Source: Gordius sp. MW1 (Eukaryota > Nematomorpha > Gordioida > Gordea > Gordiidae). From it: DNA of 64,000 bases. The DNA is taken from assembly GCA_964036665.1 (NCBI GenBank), contig OZ038532.1, forward strand, positions 3,286,001-3,350,000, in the 5' to 3' direction. How positions within the stretch are numbered: the first letter of the stretch is position 1; each line of letters begins with the position of its first letter. The notes beneath the pieces were generated by a model. The model did not search any database. It was not told the DNA's origin and saw only the letters and a program-made list of their open reading frames with translations. The position numbers and the translations under genes are program-made. This document shows positions 12,201 through 20,756 of this stretch, piece by piece.

Positions 12201-13327
12201 TTTAAGACTAAAAAATCGGAAAGATTATCGTTAATATAAGTTAAATTTTTAGTTTTCTCAAAGCTTATTTTATGTTTTAAAAATCAATTTACCCAATATT
12301 CTTGATCTTTGAAAGGGAGGTATGAACTTCTTTCGGACCAGCTATTCAGTGATTCGTTCGATTTATAGGCAAATAATTTAAAGCTCCAGCGATTGCTTTG
12401 CATGCGTGTAAATAACTTAGATTCGTTAAATTTGCTATCATCCACACTTGGCTTTGTCGTGGACTTTGAGGTGTTAGTGTCAATATCCTTAGGGGCCAAA
12501 CATTGCCAGGATCTGGCCTTTTGAAACGATATTTTATGCTTTATAGGAACACTATTGACCGCTGCCGCTTGCTTAATCTCTCGTTTCTTTTTGAGATCTT
12601 GAATAGTAGTAAATCGTTTTCGAGACATAGGGATTCCATTGGTAAATGATAAATCGACTATAGGTGAACCTCCTGTAAAATCTATGTCATTCCTAACATT
12701 ATGTTTTACTTCTCCCATAATGGTAGCATTACCATTCTTATAGGAAGATAGTTTGTTTAGTTGAAGTGAAGTCCCTTTTTGACTTTTACCTTGACTTAGG
12801 TCTTCGAAGTACATAGGTCTTTTAGGGGTGCCTTTTAAGCAGGTTTGTTCTCCGTTAGCGAAGGGTTTAAATGAAGTCGTCTTCTTACTATTAACTCTAC
12901 CCAAGTCTTGATTACTGGCAAATTTTTTGGACATAACCCTCAGTCTATTACCCAGGGGTGACGATGAATTAACGGAATCGCTGTCACTAATTTTGGAATC
13001 TCTAGCCCCTGCCAAGGACATTAGTGAAGTGGATTGTTTCATGCGGACCATTCGATAAGTGAATTTTTTGTGGAAAAAACGCGCCTCCAAATCGGGTGAT
13101 TTTAAATTTTGAAGGGTCGTCACGTTGTTACGAATCGCTATGTTCCCCCCTCTCATTGGTTGTTCCTCACCGAAGTCACGTGACACCACCTTTTCGAACG
13201 ACGAGTGATTGGCGCCAAAAATATCTTCCAAATTTTGGCCTACCTCCAAGTCTATTCGCTTCAAAATTTCGGCAGATACATGTCCCATTTTAATGGGACA
13301 ATTTCGGTTCATTTTAATTTGCGACAT
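2962..13327 (-). CDS. Nostrin: NOSTRIN-like F-BAR domain gene (nine exons placed, 3' end not resolved)
   Basis: The spliced product begins with a 345-residue basic, Ser/Lys-rich region, then enters an F-BAR domain at residue ~340 (KDQEYWGQQGFENCC, then LQERADLESQYYKNLNKLSAKL). F-BAR proteins are crescent-shaped dimers that bind and curve membranes. Spacing and residues match NOSTRIN best among F-BARs as I recall them: the His...KPL spacing of the second helix, an MSEKE segment, and a closing LERERFRISREVL helix. Exons run 13327-12293, 9354-9269, 9108-8890, 5659-5594, 5458-5377, 4764-4702, 4549-4421, 3963-3739 and 3228-2962; phases agree throughout. A Ser/Pro/Gly-rich linker follows the F-BAR. 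An SH3 domain, usual in NOSTRIN, was not seen, and a candidate further exon lies at 597-712. The function (membrane/endocytic scaffolding) is inferred from the family. Confidence 0.75.
3739..3963 (-). CDS. Nostrin: NOSTRIN-like gene, exon 8: last F-BAR helix
   Basis: 75 codons: VEEKICKGADSCKKVDHSY, then AERCRQERDLILDQSYARL, then LERERFRISREVLVKYL. This is the last long F-BAR helix with its LE.ER motif. Acceptor TTTCTAG, donor CAG|GTATGC. Confidence 0.8.
4053..4213. repeat. foldback MITE, family A, in NOSTRIN-like intron
   Basis: Ends atgggcgtagccaaggg and ttgctacgcccat, with the usual G-run, ATTGCCC and CCTCCC(T)AAATCATTATT interior. It sits in the intron between exons 8 and 7. Confidence 0.8.
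4421..4549 (-). CDS. Nostrin: NOSTRIN-like gene, exon 7
   Basis: 43 codons beginning DKTASFEAHKNLERLRDS and ending SSMSEKELLK, with a charged, probably disordered stretch between them. The MSEKE segment aligns with the MTEKE region of NOSTRIN. Acceptor CTCTTAG, donor AAA|GTATAA. Confidence 0.75.
4702..4764 (-). CDS. Nostrin: NOSTRIN-like gene, exon 6
   Basis: A 21-codon exon, IEAAVEKACKTYEDARLEET plus K, in phase 0 at both ends, with acceptor ATCTTAG and donor AAG|GTTATT. It continues the long F-BAR helix directly after KN of the previous exon. Confidence 0.75.
5377..5458 (-). CDS. Nostrin: NOSTRIN-like gene, exon 5
   Basis: Encodes NLSLALVEDLAKPLNSISKA then HSEARKN, the conserved segment containing the KPL motif of the second F-BAR helix. 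Acceptor TTGATAG, donor AAC|GTAATT; 82 nt. Confidence 0.8.
5594..5659 (-). CDS. Nostrin: NOSTRIN-like gene, exon 4 with a GC donor
   Basis: Encodes NASFAAWEVIGKEMDAEAQIH. The only junction that keeps phase with the next exon and the F-BAR spacing (His to Pro, 14 residues) is AA|GCAAGT, the consensus of GC-AG introns. A nearby GT (CAA|GTCCAT) would break the frame. Confidence 0.75.
5690..6060 (+). repeat. interspersed repeat family C, with partial tandem duplication
   Basis: The core reads gcaatttatgggctcgctttt, then GGTTGTCCGTCC with a GTCC microsatellite, CTTGTACTTTTT, CGCCATGGAAACTTAT, TGGCTGTGG...ACTTATG and TGACCGCTGATTGGCTT. The first ~130 bp are repeated (about 5709 and 5838). Further copies lie at 6790-7020 (minus), 7325-7400, 10709-10900, 14405-14547 with 15271-15330 (minus, split by a hAT element) and 62205-62290. 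The class (SINE or MITE) is unknown. Confidence 0.7.
6087..6362. repeat. foldback MITE, family A variant (GTACGCAGG)
   Basis: Ends atgggcgtacgcaggggg and gggtacgcccat, with several poly-C/poly-G runs. An internal repeat of the CCCCCCCTAATTA motif suggests two copies merged or were rearranged. Confidence 0.75.
6790..7020 (-). repeat. family C repeat, minus orientation
   Basis: Reverse-complement copy of the 5690-6060 repeat. It carries the GGCAT...AATTAACCGCGGTCATTAGCTAG end, the TCCACAGCCATTTAAAACCCG core and the GAGCCCATAAATTGCGTAGCAA end. Confidence 0.75.
7325..7560. repeat. partial family C copy joined to a family A MITE
   Basis: Positions 7325-7400 match the 5' part of family C (TTGCTAGGCAAT, CTCGCTTTTGATTGTCC, GTCC repeats). 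Positions 7418-7559 are a family A copy ending CTTGGTTACGCCCATGG. No exon is visible between 7560 and 8889, where the sequence is AT-rich intron DNA of the NOSTRIN-like gene. Confidence 0.65.
8890..9108 (-). CDS. Nostrin: NOSTRIN-like gene, exon 3: F-BAR helix plus insert
   Basis: Encodes RADLESQYYKNLNKLSAKL followed by a lineage-specific polar insert (SSHDSITSSNNDKKKKIED). The arginine is split over the junction (CG|G), completing the conserved F-BAR ERA.(I/L)E motif. Acceptor ATTACAG, donor GG|GTAAAT. Confidence 0.8.
9269..9354 (-). CDS. Nostrin: NOSTRIN-like gene, exon 2: start of F-BAR
   Basis: Encodes GQQGFENCCKFIKSGSHFC then RDIASILQE, the N-terminal F-BAR helix. Acceptor ATTCAG, donor CG|GTAAAT, 86 nt, exits in phase 2. 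The next frame over is also open here, which hides this exon in simple ORF scans. Confidence 0.8.
10709..11260 (+). repeat. family C copy followed by a diverged direct repeat
   Basis: 10709-10900 is a family C copy. Downstream, two ~85-bp segments (10990-11078 and 11170-11255) resemble each other: both run from GGCTAAAT(A/T)ATTCCCTGCA through TGACC(G/C)TTGCT to GGCCAA...AAAATTC. This suggests a longer repeat unit. The intron region 9355-10708 shows no other feature. Confidence 0.5.
11460..11740 (+). repeat. C/T-rich low-complexity tract
   Basis: A strongly pyrimidine-rich strand (runs of CCCCTTT, CCACCTACC and C11) in intron 1 of the NOSTRIN-like gene. Open frames here are only a consequence of composition. 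11741-12292 is AT-rich intron with no recognised feature. Confidence 0.6.
12293..13327 (-). CDS. Nostrin: NOSTRIN-like gene, exon 1: long N-terminal extension
   Basis: The open frame starts MSQIKMNRNCPIKMGH and runs 345 codons to EYW, where GTAAAT is a good donor. Read without splicing it ends two codons later (VN stop), so it can look like a 347-aa single-exon gene. Joining after EYW to the exon at 9354 gives EYWGQQGF, the standard F-BAR entry (FWG..GF), in phase 0. The extension has no recognised domain. It is basic and Ser/Thr-rich, with patches such as FTTIQDLKKKREIKQ, and looks largely disordered. The start is the first ATG; an upstream CAAACAAA gives a favourable context. Confidence 0.75.
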
Positions 13328-14404
13328 TTTGTTTGCTAAATTTAGGGAAATTTTTCATTTATTCATGTTTTTTAAGTGCATAAAGACTATTGCAGATAAG
13401 TTTTGACGTCTCGAAAACATTAGAATATTTAAGGAATAATTTAAAACTTTCATTTATTTGTATTTAATTACAAAACTTCTTAGAAACCTGAACGGAATGA
13501 AGATAAAGCTCATGGGACCTTCAGCACTGTTATATTTAATTAGAGTTCACGTGTATATTTGTTCCTACACCGCGAAAAAACCTAATTCTTTAATAGAAGT
13601 ACCTCAGGTCAAAAGGCATGATATTCCTCATGGATTTACTAACTGAAGTTAAAAAATTTAAAAACAGTAAAGCTAAGCGTTAAATGTGGATATATAAATT
13701 AAAAAGTGGTTGTGTGACCTACAAGCTTAAAAGTGGTCAAGAGATCACTTGTTGCAAAGCAATTAAGTCAACGTATCCACATCTAAATGCTGCAATTACT
13801 TTTTACCATTACCCCCCCCCCCCCACATACTTCCTCTTTTATTTTAAATCCACAATTAATTACAGGAAATCTAAATCAAATTATTAAAATCATAAACTAA
13901 TCATTTACTATTTTAAAAAAATACATATTTTGTGAGATTAAATTAGTAAATAAATTAAATTTATTATAAACTCAAATGAGAAGTGTGGATGTCGGGAACG
14001 ATTTACAAAAAATATTTCGGGGTTCGGGCCTAAACCTATAATTTAGGAATTCGCAAACAAGGGAATTTTTTAGATGGGCCGAGGAAGGTATTGTAGAAAT
14101 TTTCACTTGTTTTACTAGGAAATTTGATTTAGCAAATTTAGTAAAAATTTATTTTATCTCAAAGAAATATAGATTATTTTCATTCTTTTGCTAAAAATTA
14201 GAATGTATAACTGTTTAAACAGTATTTTCTAATTAGGGGTAAGAACATTTAATTTTATGGGCAAATTATTTAAAAAGGTTAGACAACATGAAAAAGTAAA
14301 TTTGAAAAATTTATTAAAATTTCCCATATTTTGTTAATGCCCAGCTAGTCTGTGATTGCACTAGATGGTTGTTGGTACTTATTTGAAAAATCCATTAATA
14401 AGAA

Positions 14405-14547
14405 AAAATTGAAGCCAATCAGAGGTCATTAGCTAGTCTCATTGCAAAAGCAAAATAAAAATCATTTACAGATATATAAGTCCACAGCCATTTAAAACCC
14501 GTATAAGTTTCCACACAATTATTGAAAAATTACAAGCTGTACAGGAC
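14405..14547 (-). repeat. family C copy, first part, split by a hAT element
   Basis: The sequence GGTCATTAGCTAGTCT...CCACAGCCATTTAAAACCCG...TTACAAGCTGTACAGGAC is a family C copy. It resumes at 15271 with TACAGGACGGACAA...GAGCCCATAAATTGCATAGC after the inserted element at 14548-15270. 13328-14404 upstream of the NOSTRIN-like start shows no gene. Confidence 0.75.
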
Positions 14548-15270
14548 TAGAGACCTGCAAAATCGATTTTTTTAAGGACCGGCCCCAGCTCGGAATTTAA
14601 AATGAAAAAAAATCAGGCCCGGCCCGGGCCCGGAATTTCAATAATTGCAGAAATTTAATCAAACTCAATTTTGGAAATTTTTTTATTAACAAATAAAACG
14701 TACATAATAAAATTTTAAATCGATAATGAAACTATTTTGATGCTAAAATACACAGGCATCAAAAATTTCAGTGTTTAAATTGTTCTCCGCTCTTCATAAA
14801 TGCGGCCCGCTGACGAAAAACACCTCTCACTCGAGGCAAAGCAGGTGTCGAAAAAATCTTAAAACAAGGGAGCTAAGCGCTGGAAATTGACCAATGTGGT
14901 CTTTCCAACATTCCAATAATTTTATTTTTTTCTCGTTGTTCTTTAACTTTATGTAGGTGTCAATTCTTTTACTTTATAAAATTCTTTCCGAATATTTTCA
15001 GCTATTAGCAGAGATTTTTTTTTGTTCCATACTCAATTGTTTGTATATTAGAAAAAGTGCGAAATGAATGAATAAATGCTTAACAGATGCAATAACTTGT
15101 ATTGTAATAAATTTTTTGAATAGGTTGTTTTAATCAGAATAAAAGACTTAAGCTACTACTTCTAAATTAGTTGGGCCTATAATTTATTAATTAAGCCCGG
15201 CCCAGCCCGGAATTTTAAAGCCTCAAAATTTAGGGCCCAAGCCCGTCCGGGCCGCCCGTGCAGGTCTCTA
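14548..15270. mobile_element. non-autonomous hAT element, TAGAGACCTGCA ends, 8-bp TSD
   Basis: Starts TAGAGACCTGCA and ends TGCAGGTCTCTA. It is flanked on both sides by TACAGGAC (14540-14547 and 15271-15278), an exact 8-bp duplication diagnostic of hAT insertion. Subterminal GC-rich arrays (GGCCCGGCCCGGGCCCGG-like at both ends) enclose an AT-rich 500-bp core without transposase. The insertion splits a family C repeat, so it is younger than that repeat. Confidence 0.92.
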
Positions 15271-15604
15271 TACAGGACGGACAAATAAACAACCCAAAAT
15301 GAGCCCATAAATTGCATAGCAATTAAGAGGGTTCATGTTATGAATTATTAAATTAATCAAAGCAAGGTTTAGTCATTTTAGTAAATTTCAGTGTGATAAA
15401 ATCATTTGAACTTTTGTAGAGGAAGATTTTGAAAATAAACTAATAAATATCTATACAATGCCAAAATTAAGCATACCTTAGTTAAATAAAACCTAAAAAA
15501 GGATTTTCAAAGGAATGAAAGACACTTTAAATTACTTTAAATCACCTAATTTTAAAATTGGGTATTTAGTATAATATTAATGTAAAAACCACTATTTATA
15601 TTCA

Positions 15605-15750
15605 GTGGCGTAGCTAGCCTTTTTGCCTTGGGGGGGCTGAGCTGGTCAAGCCATGGGGGGGGACAAAAAAATTTTAACTACTAAAACCTTTAAAAATTAA
15701 AAAAATTATGTTTTGCCCCCCCCCCTAATCCAAAACCTGGATAAGACCAT
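15605..15750. repeat. foldback MITE, family A, degraded
   Basis: Begins AGTGGCGTAGCTAGCC and ends CCAAAACCTGGATAAGACCAT, with two G/C-run blocks. 15751-16290 has no recognised gene. Confidence 0.65.
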
Positions 15751-16289
15751 GGGTCAAACGCAAATGAAAATTTTTTATTCATTAATAAAACAAAGTAATG
15801 TAGTTGAAACAATATAGAAAATTTCACTTGGTATAATTAGTTTTTGTATAAATGAATTGTAAGTGGAACGGGGATATTGACAAGAAATCGTTGACATTTT
15901 AAAAAATAATACAAATAGTAAAAAAACTATACAAAGTTTTATAAAAATATTTTATTGCCACAATCCCAAAAAATCTGGCCATATATATAACAAATTTTAA
16001 TTTTACATGTGCAATATTGGCAGCATTTATATCAGGAAAACAATGAGAACATTTAAAACCCTTTTTAAGGCTAGATCCTCAAAAGGCGTAATTATAACAA
16101 AAAATATAAAAAAAATTAATTATGAAATTAAAATTCGTTCGAGAAGAGTATTTAGAAGTTGTTGCCCCTGATGATATTATAGATTTATTTGCACAACCCC
16201 CCCCCCCTTTTTTTACACCACCTAAAAATTAAAATAAACTATTAAATTTAACGGCTAAATAAACCTTAAAATATTCTATCAAAATTAGA

Positions 16290-16460
16290 TGAATCAAAAT
16301 TTTACTTAATAATTTTAGATGAAATTAGAGATGTGAAATGCACAGAACAACTTAGCGCTTGTGTACATTTTGTTGAATCCAATGGTACACCAAAAGGAAT
16401 TTTTTGGGGATTTTTATCCCTTGCAAGTTTTGATGCGTTATTTTCTACAAAATTCAGGAG
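16290..16460 (+). pseudogene. hAT/ZMYM-type transposase fragment
   Basis: A plus-strand reading gives LDEIRDVKCTEQLSACVHFV followed by ESNGTPKGIFWGF. This matches the (D)E..D.S..EQLS...RYV...G...E.F.GF core of hAT-like transposases and their ZMYM/TTF-domain relatives. There are stops on both sides and only ~50 residues remain. A second relic of the same broad family lies just downstream in the opposite orientation (16960-17718). Confidence 0.6.
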
Positions 16461-16609
16461 TTTATTATTAATATTAATTTATCAAACTTTTGATGGGATA
16501 TCACTAATAAAGGGGGAAAAATTGTGTCCAAACTATTTTTTGGAAAATCATTGGCTTTATATGTGCATGTGGTACATAAAAATATGCAAGATATGTTAAA
16601 CAATAAGCA

Positions 16610-16822
16610 CATGGGCGTACGCAGGTTTTGAATTAGGGGGGGGGGGACAGATTAAAAAAAAGGTCTCGACATTTTCCTGAGAGCAAAAAAAGAAGCAACT
16701 GCCCTAAATTAGGAAGTGTGGGCAGCCAGACCCCCTGCCCCCCTGGTAAATTAGGGGGGGGGGGGCAAAACATAATTTTTTTTAATTTGCCCCCTGCCCC
16801 CCCCCCCCTGCGTACGCCCATG
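16610..16822. mobile_element. family A MITE with exact 8-bp TSD (AATAAGCA)
   Basis: Element CATGGGCGTACGCAGG ... CCTGCGTACGCCCATG, flanked by AATAAGCA at 16602-16609 and 16823-16830. The CA/TG ends and 8-bp duplication assign family A to hAT-type transposition. The interior is poly-G/poly-C blocks with no coding capacity. Confidence 0.92.
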
Positions 16823-16959
16823 AATAAGCATGTGAGATGGACAATTTAATTAAATCCAGGATGGAATTTTTGTAAATTTAATAATATTTTAATATATTAT
16901 GAAAGTGTTAAAAAGACTAGTTTAAAAGCCCAGATGATTTTTCATTAAATATTAAAATT

Positions 16960-17718
16960 AGTCTTTTAATAGTAGTTCATTACGCCTTTTACTCGATGAT
17001 GCAAACGAATTTATAATATCATCCGGGGGAATAACATTTTTAAAGTCATGTTCTAAGCTCAATAGAGCTAAGGAAGATAACCTATCTTGTCCAATTGCGA
17101 TGAAGATATTTTTAATCCATTTTAGCAATGAGAACGATCCTTCGCATGAGCATGAAGTTATTGGGATAGTTAAAGTTATTCTATTGAGGGCAAAATTTTA
17201 ATAAGTGAAAAAATATCATTGCATTTTATTTACATAATTATTTGCAATTATTATTTCGGCATCTTTAATTCATAATGGTAAATTACATCTGATAAAAGAG
17301 ATTTATCGCAAAAAAAGGGATGAAGGGTTTAAACCTTCCATAGGCGTAGCCGGGGGGGGGGGCAGAGGGGCGGCCGCCCCCCTCTAAATCCAAAATTTTG
17401 TTGACATTTATTAAAATTATGGCTGAAATATGAAAAAATTTTGCCCCCTCCTATATCATTATTGCCCACCTGTAATTCAAATTCTGGCTATGCCCATGAA
17501 ACCTTCTAAGGACCTTTATAGATTACAAATAATTTCCGAAAATCTTAGGTTTAATTCTGCTATTATTCTATCGATGATAGGATAATATAAATTAATTTCG
17601 AAATCCATTAATGAATTAGTAGATTCAAAAGAGTAAAAAGTGTCATACTTTTTTGATTTTTTAATACGTTTATAAGGTACTAAAATTGAAGCTAAATCTC
17701 TCGCCTTATTATAAAGAA
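16960..17718 (-). pseudogene. hAT-type transposase C-terminal relic, interrupted by a MITE
   Basis: Minus-strand peptides are, from higher coordinates, YNKARDLASILVPYKRIKKS and FYSFESTNSLMDFE (17718-17516), then ITLTIPITSCSCEGSFSLLK and WIKNIFIAIGQDRLSSLALL (about 17190-17030). The second part is the conserved hAT dimerisation segment (TSCSCE.SFS.LK..K). A family A MITE (17339-17498) splits it, stops are frequent, and the N-terminal side is cut at 17719 by an RTE-like element. It is clearly inactive. Confidence 0.75.
17339..17498. mobile_element. family A MITE with exact 8-bp TSD (AAACCTTC)
   Basis: CATAGGCGTAGCCGG ... TCTGGCTATGCCCATG, flanked by AAACCTTC at 17331-17338 and 17499-17506. It is nested in the hAT transposase relic on the minus strand. 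Confidence 0.92.
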
Positions 17719-19515
17719 CTAGCTGACCCGGCAAACGTTGTTTTGCCATATTAAAAATATTAAAAAAAAATTAAAAAATTTAAATAAGAAAATTTAAAAC
17801 TACCAAAAAAAAATTTAAAAACTCAACTAAACGAAAAATAACAAATAATTGATATTTTTAAGGGTGGTTAAAAACACAAAATTTTACCTCAATAATGTTC
17901 GAATTCAAATTTTCATGAAGCAAATTTTTTTTAAGTCAAATTTACCTATAATCAAAAAAAAATATGGCGCCTGGCCTTATGATAAAATATAAACAAAAGG
18001 CGGATACGGATACGCATATAGGTTATTTAACGAAAAATAACAAATAATGGATATCTTTAAGGGTGGTTAAAAACACAAAATTTTACCTCAATAATGTTCG
18101 AATTTAAATTTTCATGAAGCAAATTTTTTTAAGTCAAATTTACCTATAATCATGGGCGTAGTCAGGTTTTGGATTAGGGGGGGGGGGCAAAACGTTTAAA
18201 AGTTCAATTAGAGGGGGGTAAAACATAAATTTTTTAAATTTTTCAATGTTTTTGCATTGAAAAAAAGTTTCGCAAATTAGGGGGGGGGGCAGCCGAGGAT
18301 TTTAATACAAAAACCCTTAAAAATTAAAAAAAAATTATGTTTTGCCCCACCCCCTAATTAGCCAGGCAGGCGGGGGCAGGGGGCGCGGCTGCCCCCCCCC
18401 CCTATTTGACCTTAACTCCATTAATACAGATGCTTATTAGCGAATTTACACAAAAATAAAAGATCACTGTGGAAATCGTCAAATCTAACACGATTTCCAT
18501 ACACGGATCAATGCCATCCAATTAGATTTTAACGCGTTTTCTTTTTAATATTTTATTTACCAATGTATTTTACCCATGTGATTATTAGAATAAACTACTA
18601 TTTGTTTAAAAAAAAAATTGTTTTGGTAAAATAAAATTTAAATTACGGTTGCATGAAAATTTTTGGATAGTCGAGACCTTTTTTTTTTTTTGCTCTCAGG
18701 AAGTTGGGTAGTCAAGGGTATCGTTTCAAAATGTCACAGTCCAAAATGTAACTAAGCATCTCACGATCGTGAGATTCGCAATTACTCATTGCGCAAGCGC
18801 ATAATTTCCATTGGGTAGTGTTTTAGGTCAGCGTTTTAGGTTAGGGGTTGGGTTAGGATTAGATGTACATCAAAATCCCTCCCCATTTGAGATTTAATTT
18901 TTCGTGATATTCGTGTGACATTTTGGACTGTGACATTTTGAACCCAAGACGTAGTCAAGACCTTTTTTTTTAATCTGCCCCCCCCCCTAATTCAAAACCT
19001 AGCTACGCCCATGGATATATCAACATTTATTGGCACTTTGTTAAAAGTATTTTCATTTTTCTCCTTGTTTAACGTGCAAAAAATGACAAAATTAGATTTT
19101 TTAATTTATTTAGCCACGCAGGAGGGGGGGGGACACGACCGTCCTATAATAATAATAATAATTGAAGCAAAAAATGGCTTTGATAGTGCGTAAAAAGTTT
19201 TCATTTACCGCAACACATGCCTACTGCATTTATCACCAGACTACCTACACGATAGTAGATAGATAAGATACGCAGCAGTACGTGATGAGGGCAGGGCGTT
19301 TGATTGACGTTCGATACCGCGTCAAAACGCATAAAACCCAATATCTCAAAAACTACTGGACCGATTTGGCTGAAACATATCTTAAAACACGCTCCGGAGT
19401 GTGGGGAATAAACTGTGAAATTTTGAGCCAAATCGGTCTGGTAGTTCTCCAAAAAAGGTGGCGCCATACATATATATATACACACATACATAGTTACATT
19501 TTTATATATAAGATT
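17719..19515 (+). mobile_element. RTE-like/SINE-like 3' element with several nested insertions
   Basis: Opens with CTAGCTGACCCGGCAAACG and TTGTTTTGCCAT, a start seen in widespread invertebrate repeats. It ends (19310-19515) with ACCGATTTGGCTGAAA, AGCCAAATCGGTCTG, a TA/CA microsatellite and ATATATAAGATTT, typical of RTE-clade LINE 3' ends and their SINEs. A ~100-bp segment is repeated inside (about 17845-17945 and 18030-18140: CGAAAAATAACAAATAAT...TTAAGGGTGGTTAAAAACA). Family A material (18151-18420, 18650-19013) and a foldback element (18717-18950) are nested within. Confidence 0.65.
18717..18950. mobile_element. foldback element with 9-bp direct flank duplication
   Basis: Inverted arms TTCAAAATGTCACAGTCC and its complement GGACTGTGACATTTTGAA lie near the two ends, flanked by GTAGTCAAG at 18708-18716 and 18951-18959. 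A 9-bp duplication fits Mutator-like (MULE) foldback elements. The interior contains CTCACGATCGTGAG, a small palindrome. It is inserted in family A sequence. Confidence 0.8.
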
Positions 19516-19679
19516 TGATAGTGATCCTTATTTCTAATATCATTTAAAATAAAAGGCAATTAACCGTTTAAATTGCATTTATTAAACAAATATTTAGGCT
19601 TTATATTATAATTAAAAGTTATATTCAAAGATAATTATAATCTTCATATTTTTCTTAATTGAGATAAAATAAAAAAAAT

Positions 19680-19795
19680 GGCTAACGGGGCCCAGGGGCC
19701 CAAGATTTTTCCCTTGGGGGGGCCCATGGGGCCTGGTTTTTGCTCTTGGGTGGGCCCGGGCCCCCTGGCCCCCCCCCTAGCTACGCCACTGTTTA
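19680..19795. repeat. GGGGCCC-rich MITE end, TAGCTACGCCACTG terminus
   Basis: Sequence with GGGGCCC and GGGCCCA blocks ending CCCCCCTAGCTACGCCACTG, related to the family A terminus at 15605 (AGTGGCGTAGCTAG). Probably the right end of a larger, old copy. 19796-20246 has no recognised feature beyond AT-rich sequence. Confidence 0.5.
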
Positions 19796-20246
19796 TATTG
19801 GTATGTTTTTATTAATTCCATAATAGCTTTTAATGTTAAGCCTAAGCAATTCAATTTATTATATTTATAGTGCTGATAAATTTGCTTTAAGTTTATAAAA
19901 ACCATTTAATAAAATATAATAAAGAGTTTTACAAGAAAAATCTTATATAGAAAAGTAACACCATATATCTTTATGTACAGTAGGACTTTGAATGCAACAT
20001 AAATTAATTTATTATTATATACCTATTTTATAATGATTTAACAAATTCTAGACCACCTTACATAACAAAAATTTAAATAATTTATTGTGCATAATTTACA
20101 TCAGTTAACAATATATTAATATAATTTACTATAAACACCGGTTATCTAATAAATTAGCATGATTGTCTCATTCAAATCATATACAAATATGAAACATAAA
20201 AATTTACGGTGCAACTAATTGAGAATTTGTGATAATAAAGATATCC

Positions 20247-20381
20247 TTAGAATTGTTTTTCAACTTTAATGACTGATATGACTTTATTATCTGCTGAAAA
20301 ATTTTTCAATGCCATATATTTCATTTTAATGGCCTTCAATTCGCTCTTCAAAATCGAATTCCCTTGCCTTATTTTATCAAC
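20247..20381 (-). CDS. maf-S: small Maf exon 3: leucine zipper and stop
   Basis: Encodes VDKIRQGNSILKSELKAIK and KYMALKNFSADNKVISVIK, ending VEKQF and a TAA stop at 20249-20247. Phase 0 junction after KE of exon 2; acceptor AATAATAG. Confidence 0.88.
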   Translation of the reverse strand, partial: VDKIRQGNSILKSELKAIKMKYMALKNFSADNKVISVIKVEKQF

Positions 20382-20756
20382 CTATTATTTATTCAATTAC
20401 ACCATAAACTCAAAGCTAAATATTACTAACCTCTTTTTCTAACTCAGTTTTATCATCCTCTAATGATTCTTTAACACTAACTCTTTTTGTTCTACAACTA
20501 GCGGCATAGCCTCTATTCTTTAAAGTACGTCGCCTTTGTTTCAATTTAAACATTTCACTTTTGGACATTCCTTTTAATAGGCGATTTAAATCTTTAACCG
20601 GTAAATTGACTAGATCCATATCGGATATCCCATATAGAGAATCCATTTCTTTTCTCTTTTCATCAATAAAATACTAAAATACAAATTTGTTACCTTATTC
20701 TTTTGATGGTGCTCTTTATTATTTTGATTTTGGTCATTATCTTGATAAAATGACAT
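20247..20756 (-). CDS. maf-S: small Maf bZIP transcription factor (three exons, complete)
   Basis: Spliced product of 147 aa. Small Maf proteins form heterodimers with CNC-type bZIP factors at Maf-recognition/antioxidant response elements. The extended homology region reads ISDMDLVNLPVKDLNRLL and the basic region RRTLKNRGYAASCRTKRV. A leucine zipper continues through ELEKEVDKIRQGNSILK. The short C-terminus without a transactivation domain is the mark of the small class. Exons: 20756-20694 (MSFYQDNDQNQNNK...), 20673-20431, 20381-20247, ending at TAA. The second intron is only 49 bp. The first would be only 20 bp (20693-20674, GTAACA...TTTTAG); if that is not an intron, translation would start at MDSLYG (20646). 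Confidence 0.88.
20431..20673 (-). CDS. maf-S: small Maf exon 2: extended homology and basic regions
   Basis: Encodes YFIDEKRKEMDSLYG through KTELEKE and ends at GAG|GTTAGT. It contains the DNA-contacting basic region NRGYAASCR, essentially identical to the family consensus. Confidence 0.9.

Noticed and set aside
12284..13327. Independent 347-aa single-exon gene
   Set aside because: The last two codons are better read as intron; joining at the GTAAAT donor yields the conserved F-BAR start.
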